The translations under genes and the position numbers were made by a program. Shown here one piece after another: positions 1 to 7,471 of a DNA stretch of 64,000 nt. Below the pieces are notes generated by a model. That model made no database searches. It was not told where the DNA came from and saw only the letters and a list, made by a program, of their open reading frames with translations. Each line of letters opens with the position of its first letter. The stretch's first letter is position 1. The DNA lies in the NCBI GenBank assembly GCA_006226375.1, contig SBHC01000067.1, forward strand, positions 1 through 64,000, written 5' to 3'. Source of the stretch: Deltaproteobacteria bacterium (GTDB lineage: Bacteria > Myxococcota_C > UBA6777).

Positions 1-213
1 CGCGCGTTGGGCGCGACTGGACCTGCAAGAGGGGCTGCTGCTGGAGCACGACGACGCTCCTCCAGCTCTCGAATCCGACGACGATAAACCCCCTCCTGCT
101 TCTGTGTTCTTGATTCTGGTAGCCCTGCCTTGTAGACTTCCTCCCTCTTTTCTATCGTTTCCCTTTTTGGTCTGTGTGGTGCAGGCCCAAGCATACAAGG
201 GTTCTTGCCTACT
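1..213 (+). other. Left edge, possible 3' end of an upstream gene
   Basis: The frame starting at base 2 has coding character for about 90 bases, with G/C-rich third positions and a plausible Leu/Glu/Asp-rich peptide. It has no stop before base 421, well inside the next gene. The other two frames stop at 85-87 (TAA) and at about 111 (TGA) but look less like protein. A gene may end here with a frameshift or assembly error, or in one of the other frames. Bases 115-200 are pyrimidine-rich and hold no gene. I cannot assign a product. Confidence 0.25.
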
Positions 214-1860
214 ATGTCGACAACCGATTCTCGTATCCCCGAACGTTACTACTGTTGGGGTTTGTTCCTGTTTGCGCTCTGTACCTTCAGCGTCCACCTG
301 TATTTTGCATGGCAACCTTTGGACAAGTTGTTGTCGACCTTTGCCGCCGACGACATGTTTTACTACATGCAGATCGCCCGCAACATCGCGGAAGGAAACG
401 GCAGCACCTTCGACGGTGTAACTCCCACCAACGGTTACCACCCTGTCTATATGCTCGTAGTATTGGCCGTGTTTGGTTTGTTTCCAGGAAAGTCTGCTGC
501 ATTTTATCCTCAGATGAGTCTTACTCTGCTTTCGGTTGCAGGCGTTGCAACAAGCTTCCTCTTGTTCGCGATCGTTCGGCGTTTGGCCAACCTCCGCATC
601 GCCTTTTTTGTAGCCTCTGCCTGGCTCCTCAACCCCTATATCCTGGCGACCGTCCAGCTTGGCGTCGAAGTTCCTCTCTCCGCCTTTATGTTTGCACTTT
701 CGCTGTGGGCCTACCTCCGTTTTTCGGACAACTGGCTCCAGCGGACGCCCCGTTACCTGGAGTCCTTTGGGATTGGGGTGCTCCTTGGTGTGACCTGTCT
801 TTGCCGGACAGATAGCATGTTCTTTGCGATTTGTTTGGGGCTGGCCACACTCTATAGCTTGTACCGACTGTCCCAGGCGTCCTCGTGGTGGCTCCATGTT
901 GTGACCTTTGGAGCCGGCGGCGCTGCTGTTATCTTTCCTTGGTTTGGCTGGAACTTGTGGAAGTTTGGCTCGATTGTCCAAGACAGCGCACGAGCCCTTA
1001 CCACGCTCAAACACGACGTATTCCTCGACAAGTTTGGCTGGTCAGGCGTGATCCAGCAGAAGTGGCCCTTTACTTTCATGGAGTGGATGAAGCGACTCAC
1101 CAACATCTTATGTTCTCCTTCCGTCTGGATCACAGGGGCGCTGTTGTTGCTGTTGGTGTGGGGTGTGGTTCGCACCGTGCTTCAAGCCAAAGAGTCAGAA
1201 CCTCTCCACAACCTCACCGAACGCGCTGCGATTGTTGCGTTGCTGGGTGCCTATCTTATGGTCATGGGGTTCTACGTGGGCTACTTTTGGTTCATGCAAA
1301 AGTGGTACTTCCTCTCCCCCACCTTGCTTCTTCTCGTGCTCGCTGGAGTCACGCTCTTTCAACTGGAGAAGTGGGTCCAAACCCATAGCAAAGAGAGCTT
1401 GGCACGCTGGGTTCATATCGTGGCCTGGGTCACAGCAATCGCCCTCTTTTTGGGAACTGCTCCACAGCTGTTTCGGCGTGGCTTTCACCCCTGGCAAAAG
1501 CACTACCATGACATCGCCGTGAAGCTACGCAGCACCAAAAAGTCTGGCAAAGTAGGAGCCTTTAACTCCGGTATCTATGGTTATGTGCTGAATCAGAAAC
1601 TGGTCAACCTCGACGGTGTTGTGAATGGCCAGGTCCTGAAAGCGATGAAGAAGCACAAACTTTTCGCCTATCTCAAGAAACGCAATGTGACCTGGATTGT
1701 AGACCACCTGGATGTGATTCAATTTTATGGCGTGTTTGCAGAGCCTTCTTTCCGAAAGCATCTAGCCCTCAAAGGACGCTTTGGAAGCGGCCGCAGCGGA
1801 AGCGATATCGTGCTGCTTAAGGTCATGAAGAAACCTCCCCAAGCACCAACCCAGCGATAA
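214..1860 (+). CDS. GT-C fold membrane glycosyltransferase (GT39/ArnT-like)
   Basis: About 548 residues. A first membrane segment is followed by an extracytoplasmic loop with an acidic pair (Asp46-Asp47, ADDMFYY) and the sequence ARNIAEGNG, the arrangement seen in GT-C enzymes that use polyprenyl-phosphate sugars. Some ten hydrophobic segments follow, then a soluble C-terminal region of about 130 residues. By family knowledge such proteins move a sugar from a lipid carrier to a lipid or protein outside the membrane; the substrate here is unknown. ATG at 214 is chosen. An in-frame TTG at 205 lies closer to the AAGG at 197-200 and could be the true start. The next gene begins 12 bases after the stop, so the two may be co-transcribed. 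Confidence 0.7.
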   Translation: MSTTDSRIPERYYCWGLFLFALCTFSVHLYFAWQPLDKLLSTFAADDMFYYMQIARNIAEGNGSTFDGVTPTNGYHPVYMLVVLAVFGLFPGKSAAFYPQMSLTLLSVAGVATSFLLFAIVRRLANLRIAFFVASAWLLNPYILATVQLGVEVPLSAFMFALSLWAYLRFSDNWLQRTPRYLESFGIGVLLGVTCLCRTDSMFFAICLGLATLYSLYRLSQASSWWLHVVTFGAGGAAVIFPWFGWNLWKFGSIVQDSARALTTLKHDVFLDKFGWSGVIQQKWPFTFMEWMKRLTNILCSPSVWITGALLLLLVWGVVRTVLQAKESEPLHNLTERAAIVALLGAYLMVMGFYVGYFWFMQKWYFLSPTLLLLVLAGVTLFQLEKWVQTHSKESLARWVHIVAWVTAIALFLGTAPQLFRRGFHPWQKHYHDIAVKLRSTKKSGKVGAFNSGIYGYVLNQKLVNLDGVVNGQVLKAMKKHKLFAYLKKRNVTWIVDHLDVIQFYGVFAEPSFRKHLALKGRFGSGRSGSDIVLLKVMKKPPQAPTQR

Positions 1861-1872
1861 AACATCCTCACC

Positions 1873-2988
1873 ATGTTAGAACCCTCCACCGCCCCACGTC
1901 ACGAAGCCAACGAAGAATCAGCCATCCACTTTCGCGAACGCATACACGGCATGTTGCTAGGAACAGCCGTTGGCGACTCATTGGGTCTACCAGCCGAAGG
2001 GCTCACACCACAACGAATCCGTCGATGGTACGGGGAAGAGTGGCGACAACGCTTGCTTGGTTCTTGGGGCATGGTCAGCGACGACACAGATCACACCGTG
2101 TTCCTGACCCAAAGCCTGATACAACATCCCAATCAAACCGACCGATTTGCCCGTCGTTTGGCTCGTTCGTTACGTTGGTGGCTGGTCAGCCTTCCACCAG
2201 GGATTGGCTTCGGAACCCTCCGAGCCATCGCAAAATTGTGGCTGGCGTTTCCACCACATCGTAGCGGCGTGTTCTCCGCAGGAAACGGCCCTGCCATGCG
2301 TATCGCTCCAGTGGGTGCGTTGTTTGCCCACGAGCCCGACAAACTCGATCGTTATGTCAAAGCAGCGACTACCTTGACACACACCGATCCCAAAGCCCAA
2401 ACGGGCGCAATGGCCATCGCTCGCACGGTAGCCTGGATTGTTCGAGAGGAGTCAACAACCCCGCCAGCTCAGCACGAATGGCTCACCATGCTCCGAAGCT
2501 GCGGTCCTGACGATCCAGATTGGCAGCAATCCATGGATCTCTTGGAAGAGCACCTTCAGCAAGAAAGCTCGGTCCAAGATGTTGTCGACGCCATGGGCCT
2601 TTTCCGAGGCGTAACAGGTTACATGTACCACACTGTTCCTGTTGTGTTGTACGCGTGGCACCGTCACTTTGGTGACTTTGCAACCACACTCACCCAGGTG
2701 CTGGCTTGTGGTGGAGACACGGATACAACCGGAGCGATCGTTGGCGCACTGGCAGGAGCTACAGAGGGAGTCCAAAACATACCCTCTCCCTGGATAGAAA
2801 ACCTCCATGACTGGCCGCACAACCCGGCCTTTCTCCAACAACTGTCTGAACGCTTTGCCGACGTTTGCCTAACCCACACACCCGGCCGCCCTGTTCGTCG
2901 CTTTGTGGGAGCCGTCCCCCTGCGAAATCTGTTTCAACTTGTCGTTGTATTGGGTCATGGATTCCGTCGTTTGTTACCTCCGTACTGA
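1873..2988 (+). CDS. ADP-ribosylglycohydrolase family protein (DraG-like)
   Basis: 371 residues. The N-terminal HGMLLGTAVGDSLGLPAEG, the acidic metal-binding motif SDDTDHTVF (residues 69-77) and the C-terminal GGDTDTTGAIVGALAGA (Asp282 and Asp284) are the signature pieces of the DraG/ARH fold, which holds two Mg2+ or Mn2+ ions and hydrolyses ADP-ribose from arginine or related targets. No signal peptide is seen, so it probably acts in the cytoplasm. No DraT-like partner lies nearby, and the natural target is unknown. It sits 12 bases behind the GT-C glycosyltransferase gene, and that gene gives no functional hint. Confidence 0.85.
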   Translation: MLEPSTAPRHEANEESAIHFRERIHGMLLGTAVGDSLGLPAEGLTPQRIRRWYGEEWRQRLLGSWGMVSDDTDHTVFLTQSLIQHPNQTDRFARRLARSLRWWLVSLPPGIGFGTLRAIAKLWLAFPPHRSGVFSAGNGPAMRIAPVGALFAHEPDKLDRYVKAATTLTHTDPKAQTGAMAIARTVAWIVREESTTPPAQHEWLTMLRSCGPDDPDWQQSMDLLEEHLQQESSVQDVVDAMGLFRGVTGYMYHTVPVVLYAWHRHFGDFATTLTQVLACGGDTDTTGAIVGALAGATEGVQNIPSPWIENLHDWPHNPAFLQQLSERFADVCLTHTPGRPVRRFVGAVPLRNLFQLVVVLGHGFRRLLPPY

Positions 2989-3144
2989 AAGTTCTTTCCA
3001 ACGCATTTGCAACTTTTGAAAACAAGCTGCGTTGAATCCAACCAGAGAGAAGGGAGTCTGAGAGAAAACAACGCTCCCTCCACACACGGAGACGAAGAAG
3101 ATCCTCACTCTATAGAATGTACGCAAGTACGGAAGGAAGCAATC

Positions 3145-3906
3145 ATGTGGAAACGATGGTTCAGCACAGCTTGTTTGTTTGTCGGATTTCTCGCCAGCAT
3201 CCCCAGCGCCAACGCTGATTGTGCGGCTGGAACGGTTTGGTTCTCCCCAAGAAACAAGGCCAAACAGGTTCCTCGCAATGTAAAGATCCTGGTTCATCTC
3301 TACGGCAATGAACGCGCCTTCTACTCCAAGGCCTACCAGCACGCAGAGTTAGTCCACCGTCACCACCGAGTGCCTCTTCGCGCGACAACATTGCCTCATG
3401 CGAAACAAAGCTTTCTGATGAAGTACATGCTCCTGACTCCCACGAAGCCTCTGCTACCAGGTACGACCTACGTTCTTCAACTCAATGAAGCCGGTCAAAA
3501 GCTGATGAAAGCTGAAAAGAGGCGATGGTTCAAAGCCTACCAGTTCACCACATCCAAGACTGTGGACAACGAGGCCCCCAAGGGAAAACCGCAAGTCACC
3601 AAGGCCAAGTACACCCACCAAATGTTTGGTTGTGGCCCGGCTCGTCGGATCTCTATGACTGTCAAAGGAGTGAAAGATAGCTCGAACCTACGGTATTGGA
3701 TCGACGCCACATGGCAAGGAAAGAACGGGAAGGAACACGTCCGCATCTTAAACACCCGACCCTCGTTGGGCCACGGAATGTGTTCAGGAAACTTCAACAA
3801 GTGGACCAACGGGGAGTACACGCTCCGCATCACTCCCGTCGACCTGGCTGGAAACAAAGGACAAACCTCCAAGCCAATCACGGTCTCTGTGAAACAACGC
3901 TGGTAA
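3145..3906 (+). CDS. Secreted protein with SbsA/Big_5-like Ig domain
   Basis: 253 residues from the ATG at 3145, which has GGAAGGA at 3131-3137 in front. The reading frame stays open upstream to about 3007, but that part lacks protein character. A signal peptide ends near SANA-DCAAG. Residues after it (FSPRNKAKQVPRNVKILVHL, later LLTPTKPLLPGTTYVLQL) resemble bacterial Ig-like domains of the SbsA/Big_5 type, which begin with a phrase on properties of real functions and end in 'L.pgt.Y.v.l'. A second beta-rich region with two Cys follows. Exported; the role is unknown, and the fold call is by eye. Confidence 0.6.
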   Translation: MWKRWFSTACLFVGFLASIPSANADCAAGTVWFSPRNKAKQVPRNVKILVHLYGNERAFYSKAYQHAELVHRHHRVPLRATTLPHAKQSFLMKYMLLTPTKPLLPGTTYVLQLNEAGQKLMKAEKRRWFKAYQFTTSKTVDNEAPKGKPQVTKAKYTHQMFGCGPARRISMTVKGVKDSSNLRYWIDATWQGKNGKEHVRILNTRPSLGHGMCSGNFNKWTNGEYTLRITPVDLAGNKGQTSKPITVSVKQRW

Positions 3907-3914
3907 GGAAGAGT

Positions 3915-4505
3915 TCAAACGGAAGGAGCAGACTGAAGCAACGTAGCGAAGTGGGCCAACGAACGGGCTGTGTTGTGAAGCGGCTCTGTTGACTGGTACG
4001 CTCGACACAACAGCAACGCTCCCTCAATCGAAGACAGAACAAACGTCGCGAAGCCATCCAACTGGTCGGTCGCCAGGCCGTGTTTCTTCATACTCTCCTG
4101 GATCACCACTTCCCATTCACGGTACACCGACGCGCAGGTGGATTGAATCGCCGGAGATCGTGACGCCATCTCCAACGTCAGCGTTGCCACAGGACAGCCG
4201 TCCAAAAACTCCGACTCTTCCAGCCTTGTAGCCAACACATCACAGACACCTTGCAACGCATCAGGAAGAGTCTCGGCCTCTCGAATCACGCCATCCAAAG
4301 CCTTCCGCATTTCTTCCCCCGACAACGCGGCTGCAGCACTTGCCAGTTCTTCTTTCCCACCTGGGAAATGGAAATACATGGAACCTTTGGGTGACTTGCT
4401 TAGCTCCAAGATCTGCTTCAGTCCTGTCGCGTGGTAGCCCTGTTGCTGGTACAAGCCCGCCGCCGTTTCAACAATCCGCAAACGCGTTTGCTCTCCTTTT
4501 TTCAT
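3915..4505 (-). CDS. TetR/AcrR family regulator, LmrA/YxaF-type
   Basis: 196 residues. The N-terminal 50 residues are a TetR helix-turn-helix (RIVETAAGLYQQQGYHATGLKQILE, then a segment with GSMYFHFPGGKEEL). The C-terminal half, with LDGCPVATLTLEMA and a terminal AFLLCRAY-like helix (GALLLCRAYQS), fits the LmrA/YxaF ligand-binding domain, which senses small aromatic or drug-like molecules. It starts 4 bases after the stop of the OYE-family gene, so the two form one operon. Two LmrA-like boxes lie at the operon promoter, which suggests autorepression relieved by a substrate of the oxidoreductase. The ligand is unknown. Confidence 0.85.
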   Translation of the reverse strand: MKKGEQTRLRIVETAAGLYQQQGYHATGLKQILELSKSPKGSMYFHFPGGKEELASAAAALSGEEMRKALDGVIREAETLPDALQGVCDVLATRLEESEFLDGCPVATLTLEMASRSPAIQSTCASVYREWEVVIQESMKKHGLATDQLDGFATFVLSSIEGALLLCRAYQSTEPLHNTARSLAHFATLLQSAPSV

Positions 4506-4509
4506 CGCC

Positions 4510-5817
4510 CTATCCTGTTGCTTGAGACGAGTTCATTGAGGGGTTGAGCTTACCGCTCTGTCGTGGGATTCGCCAGAAAAACTGTTTGGGATGCACAGGA
4601 AACGTCGAGAGGAAGCCAATCAACGCCGTCGACCAGGCACCCAGAGAGGGTTTGGGCTCAAGGCCAACGCTCATACGACGCATCTGTCGCAAAGACCACT
4701 CCAACGAGATCATCGAGTCCAACATCTTGATGCCAACCCTCGGATTGACTGACATGGCACTCTCAGCCTCGCCATCCAGGATACGCTGGGGCAGCTCAGG
4801 CTCCAACGCCATCGGTCGCGCCAGTCCTACCATATCGACGTGCCCTTCCGCGATAACCTGCGACATCACAGAAGCTGTACGAAGTCCGCCCGTCAACATC
4901 AAAGGAATGGAGACACGCTTGCGAATCTCACTTGCGTACTCCAGGAAGTAGGCCTCCCGAGACGCGGTTGAAGCCCGCATGTTTCCGTCCTTATCAGTAA
5001 GGCCCGTCATGGAAGGACTCTCGTAGTTCCCACCGCTCACCTCCAGCCATGCAATGCCTGCTTTCTCCAAGGCTTCGGCGACCTCCATCGACTCCTCAGG
5101 GGTGAAGCCACCCCGTTGAAAGTCGGCAGAGTTCAGCTTGACCGCGATGGGAAATTCTTCTCCGACCAACTCTCGGGTGGTGCGGATGATCTCCAACAAA
5201 AAGAGCATCCTATTTTCCAACGACCCACCCCAACGATCCGTGCGCTGGTTGCTTCTTGGAGAAAGAAACTGACTCACAAGATACCCGTGGGCACCATGAA
5301 TCTGAACCCCAGAGAAGCCCGCCTTCTTCGCAATCAGCGCAGTGCGAGCATAACCTTCGATCAGTTCTTCGATTTCACTCTCTGTGAGCGGCTGAGGCTT
5401 GGCAAACAAAGGTCCAAAGCCTTTCAAAGCGATGGGAGACGGTGCCAAAGGACGCGATGTAACTTGTCGGGCTGCTTGTCGTCCAGCGTGACTGATCTGC
5501 ATCCAAAGCTGGGCCCCATCAGCTTGTGCAACATCAGCCCAACGCTTCAACATCGGCAGAGATGTCTCGTCTTGAATCACAACATTCTCTAGCTCCGTTC
5601 GGCCACGTGGATCAAACATCACATTTCCTGTGATCAGCATCCCTGCCCCGCTCTTTCCCCAACGCTCGTACAAACGAATCAATCTCTCACTCGGAGCACC
5701 GCCACGATCCGCCAGTCTCTCACTCATCGCTGCCTTCGCGATCCGATTCTTCAACACCACACCATGACCCAAATCCAACTTCTGTCCCAACACTTCGCTT
5801 GCTTGCTGCTCACTCAT
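4510..5817 (-). CDS. NADH:flavin oxidoreductase, Old Yellow Enzyme family
   Basis: 435 residues from the ATG at 5817, chosen because AAGGAG lies about 8 bases upstream on this strand and OYE similarity begins right after it (LGHGVVLKNRIAKAAMSE). The FMN-barrel hallmarks are present: QISHAGRQA, GVQIHGAHGYLVSQFLSP with the catalytic His pair, SLENRMLFLLEIIR and MVGLARPMALEP. No Fe-S or second flavin domain is present, so it is the short class that reduces activated C=C or nitro groups with NAD(P)H. The longer open frame to 5946 runs through the promoter and operators and is not coding. First gene of the operon with the TetR regulator. Confidence 0.85.
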   Translation of the reverse strand: MSEQQASEVLGQKLDLGHGVVLKNRIAKAAMSERLADRGGAPSERLIRLYERWGKSGAGMLITGNVMFDPRGRTELENVVIQDETSLPMLKRWADVAQADGAQLWMQISHAGRQAARQVTSRPLAPSPIALKGFGPLFAKPQPLTESEIEELIEGYARTALIAKKAGFSGVQIHGAHGYLVSQFLSPRSNQRTDRWGGSLENRMLFLLEIIRTTRELVGEEFPIAVKLNSADFQRGGFTPEESMEVAEALEKAGIAWLEVSGGNYESPSMTGLTDKDGNMRASTASREAYFLEYASEIRKRVSIPLMLTGGLRTASVMSQVIAEGHVDMVGLARPMALEPELPQRILDGEAESAMSVNPRVGIKMLDSMISLEWSLRQMRRMSVGLEPKPSLGAWSTALIGFLSTFPVHPKQFFWRIPRQSGKLNPSMNSSQATG

Positions 5818-5856
5818 CGGTCTCTCTCCTTGGTATGCAATCCAACGATCGTCAAA

Positions 5857-5875
5857 AAATATAACGAACGGTCTA
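5857..5875 (-). promoter_or_regulatory. LmrA/YxaF-like operator 2
   Basis: Minus-strand 19-mer TAGACCGTTCGTTATATTT matches operator 1 at 16 of 19 positions and lies 37 bases (about 3.5 helical turns) further downstream, inside the leader before the AAGGAG. Two spaced boxes are typical of repressors of this family. Confidence 0.5.
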
Positions 5876-5893
5876 TTTTCAGCCAACGCAGGT

Positions 5894-5912
5894 AAATATA
5901 CTGACCGGTCTA
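5894..5912 (-). promoter_or_regulatory. LmrA/YxaF-like operator 1
   Basis: Minus-strand 19-mer TAGACCGGTCAGTATATTT. From memory it resembles the LmrA/YxaF (QdoR) boxes of Bacillus subtilis, which have TAGACC.GTC followed by TATATTT. It overlaps the -10 element and spacer of the operon promoter. Confidence 0.55.
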
Positions 5913-5922
5913 CTATTTTCAA
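5895..5922 (-). promoter_or_regulatory. Sigma70-like promoter of the OYE-tetR operon
   Basis: On the minus strand, TTGAAA (5922-5917) is followed by a 16-base spacer and TATATT (5900-5895). The spacer contains the 8-base palindrome GACCGGTC, so a bound repressor would sit between the -35 and -10 elements. Seen directly; promoter activity is inferred. Confidence 0.55.
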
Positions 5923-6045
5923 GATTTTTTTGACAATAGTAGACACACAGACGCATTTACCAAACGAAGTTAGATAGATAGAACAGAAAGAAAGATATGA
6001 AGGAGTACAAAAGAGGGGAAAAACCGTTGGGTCAGAGAGGGGGAA

Positions 6046-7377
6046 TTAATGCCGTGAGGGCAAGCGACGGGCACTGGCAGCAGGATCGTCAATGTCCATC
6101 CCACGTAAATAGGATTGATCTGTGCTGGTCGCTTCGCTCATCGGACGAATGCGAACACCTGCACCATCAACGCTTCGTGAATAGGCAGTACCATCAGCTT
6201 CGGGCCAAGGGTTGTAAGCAACGGAGCGGCCGTTCGCTCCGCCGTCCGTGTCGGCCAGAACAAAGTGACCGCCGTTGTTGTCGTTGCTTACCCAGTTCAG
6301 GTCGAGGTTGCGTCCTTCCATTTGGGGGCGTTCTGAGCCCCACATCAAATCGCGATAGGTCTGCAGTGTGCCGGTTGTTAAGTAAGGATCTTGTGTGGGC
6401 GCGTTGCCATTGTTGAGTGCTTCTTGCACAGCTTCAGGTGTGTCAGGCATGTTTTGCCCGGCTTCGAGGGCCATGCTGTAATTCCCATCGCTGTTGGTTC
6501 GCTGATCGAGGATGGCAATTTGGTAGGTGGCTTCTTGCAGACGTTGAAGATCACCGTGAGTGAGAGTGCTGGGGTCACGGCCTTGTAACTCCTCCACTGT
6601 CGATAACGAACGACGCAACGGAGCGGCCAAGGTGTTTCGGATACCATCACGTTGTTCGGCGGGAACATCATTTAAAGAGGCGGTGGTTCCATCGAGTTGT
6701 TGGATGCCTTCGGTGTTTTCAAGCTGGTGGAGTAGCTGCTCACCTCTGTTGTGGAGCCGGCCCAGACCTTGTTGAAAGTTCTCTGGTCCGGTCAACACAC
6801 CCCCTGCCACCAAACCAGCGGCACCGCAGCGCACAGCGTCATTGCCGTTGGCCTGGGTTCCTTGGTTGCTGTCAATTTGGGACATATTGTTGAGGATCTC
6901 TCCACGTTGATTCCATTGCACCTGCTGACCTTCCACGCTGCGAGCATGAGCCCGAGCCGGAGTAACGTTGGGGTCATCCAGACCGAGGGCACCCGTCCCT
7001 CCCGAAAGACCCGAGGGTGCGGCGGTCAGATTCTCCGGAAGCGAGGGAGAGAGCGTAGGTCCTGGTTGTTGCGAGCGAGCCAACTGCGACCCACCTGCAG
7101 CCTGCGCAGCAGCCAACGAAGAACGAAGCTGCCGCTGCAAGTCAGGATCCGTCGACGTGGAAGCCTGTGGTGTAGCACCTCTGCCTGTAGAGAGCTGGCT
7201 CCCAGTGATGGAAGGTGAATGAGCCTGGAACTGGTTTTGCTGAATTTTCTCCCCAAGTGTCGGGGGTTTTGCGGGAGCTTCCGCTTCCTGGACAGCTCCA
7301 CCTTCCACCGTAGGAGGACTTGCTGGCTGCACAGAAGCGGCTGAATTCGGGGAAGGGGAAGAACCAATCTTGCTCAT
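6046..7377 (-). CDS. Uncharacterised protein with possible papain-like triad
   Basis: 443 residues from the ATG at 7377 (MSKIGSSPSPNS); the frame is open 18 codons further. The first 150 residues are Ser/Pro/Gln/Ala-rich and probably disordered, and no signal peptide is seen. The rest is helical and then beta-rich. Cys184 in RCGAAGLVAGG, His371 in GGHFVLAD and Asn389 in AYNPWPE, with a Gln nine residues before the Cys, have the order and local context of C39-like or papain-fold cysteine peptidases (CG.A helix, GH.V strand, NPW strand). This is my inference; overall similarity to a named family was not recognised. It could be an effector-type protease or simply unknown. Confidence 0.6.
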   Translation of the reverse strand: MSKIGSSPSPNSAASVQPASPPTVEGGAVQEAEAPAKPPTLGEKIQQNQFQAHSPSITGSQLSTGRGATPQASTSTDPDLQRQLRSSLAAAQAAGGSQLARSQQPGPTLSPSLPENLTAAPSGLSGGTGALGLDDPNVTPARAHARSVEGQQVQWNQRGEILNNMSQIDSNQGTQANGNDAVRCGAAGLVAGGVLTGPENFQQGLGRLHNRGEQLLHQLENTEGIQQLDGTTASLNDVPAEQRDGIRNTLAAPLRRSLSTVEELQGRDPSTLTHGDLQRLQEATYQIAILDQRTNSDGNYSMALEAGQNMPDTPEAVQEALNNGNAPTQDPYLTTGTLQTYRDLMWGSERPQMEGRNLDLNWVSNDNNGGHFVLADTDGGANGRSVAYNPWPEADGTAYSRSVDGAGVRIRPMSEATSTDQSYLRGMDIDDPAASARRLPSRH

Positions 7378-7471
7378 GGGACAAACTCCATCATCCGAAA
7401 GATGCAGGGAAAAATTATAGAGAGCGTCCAACGATACAAGATTCGGGAAGAAGAGAAAAGTGGGGAGAGAA

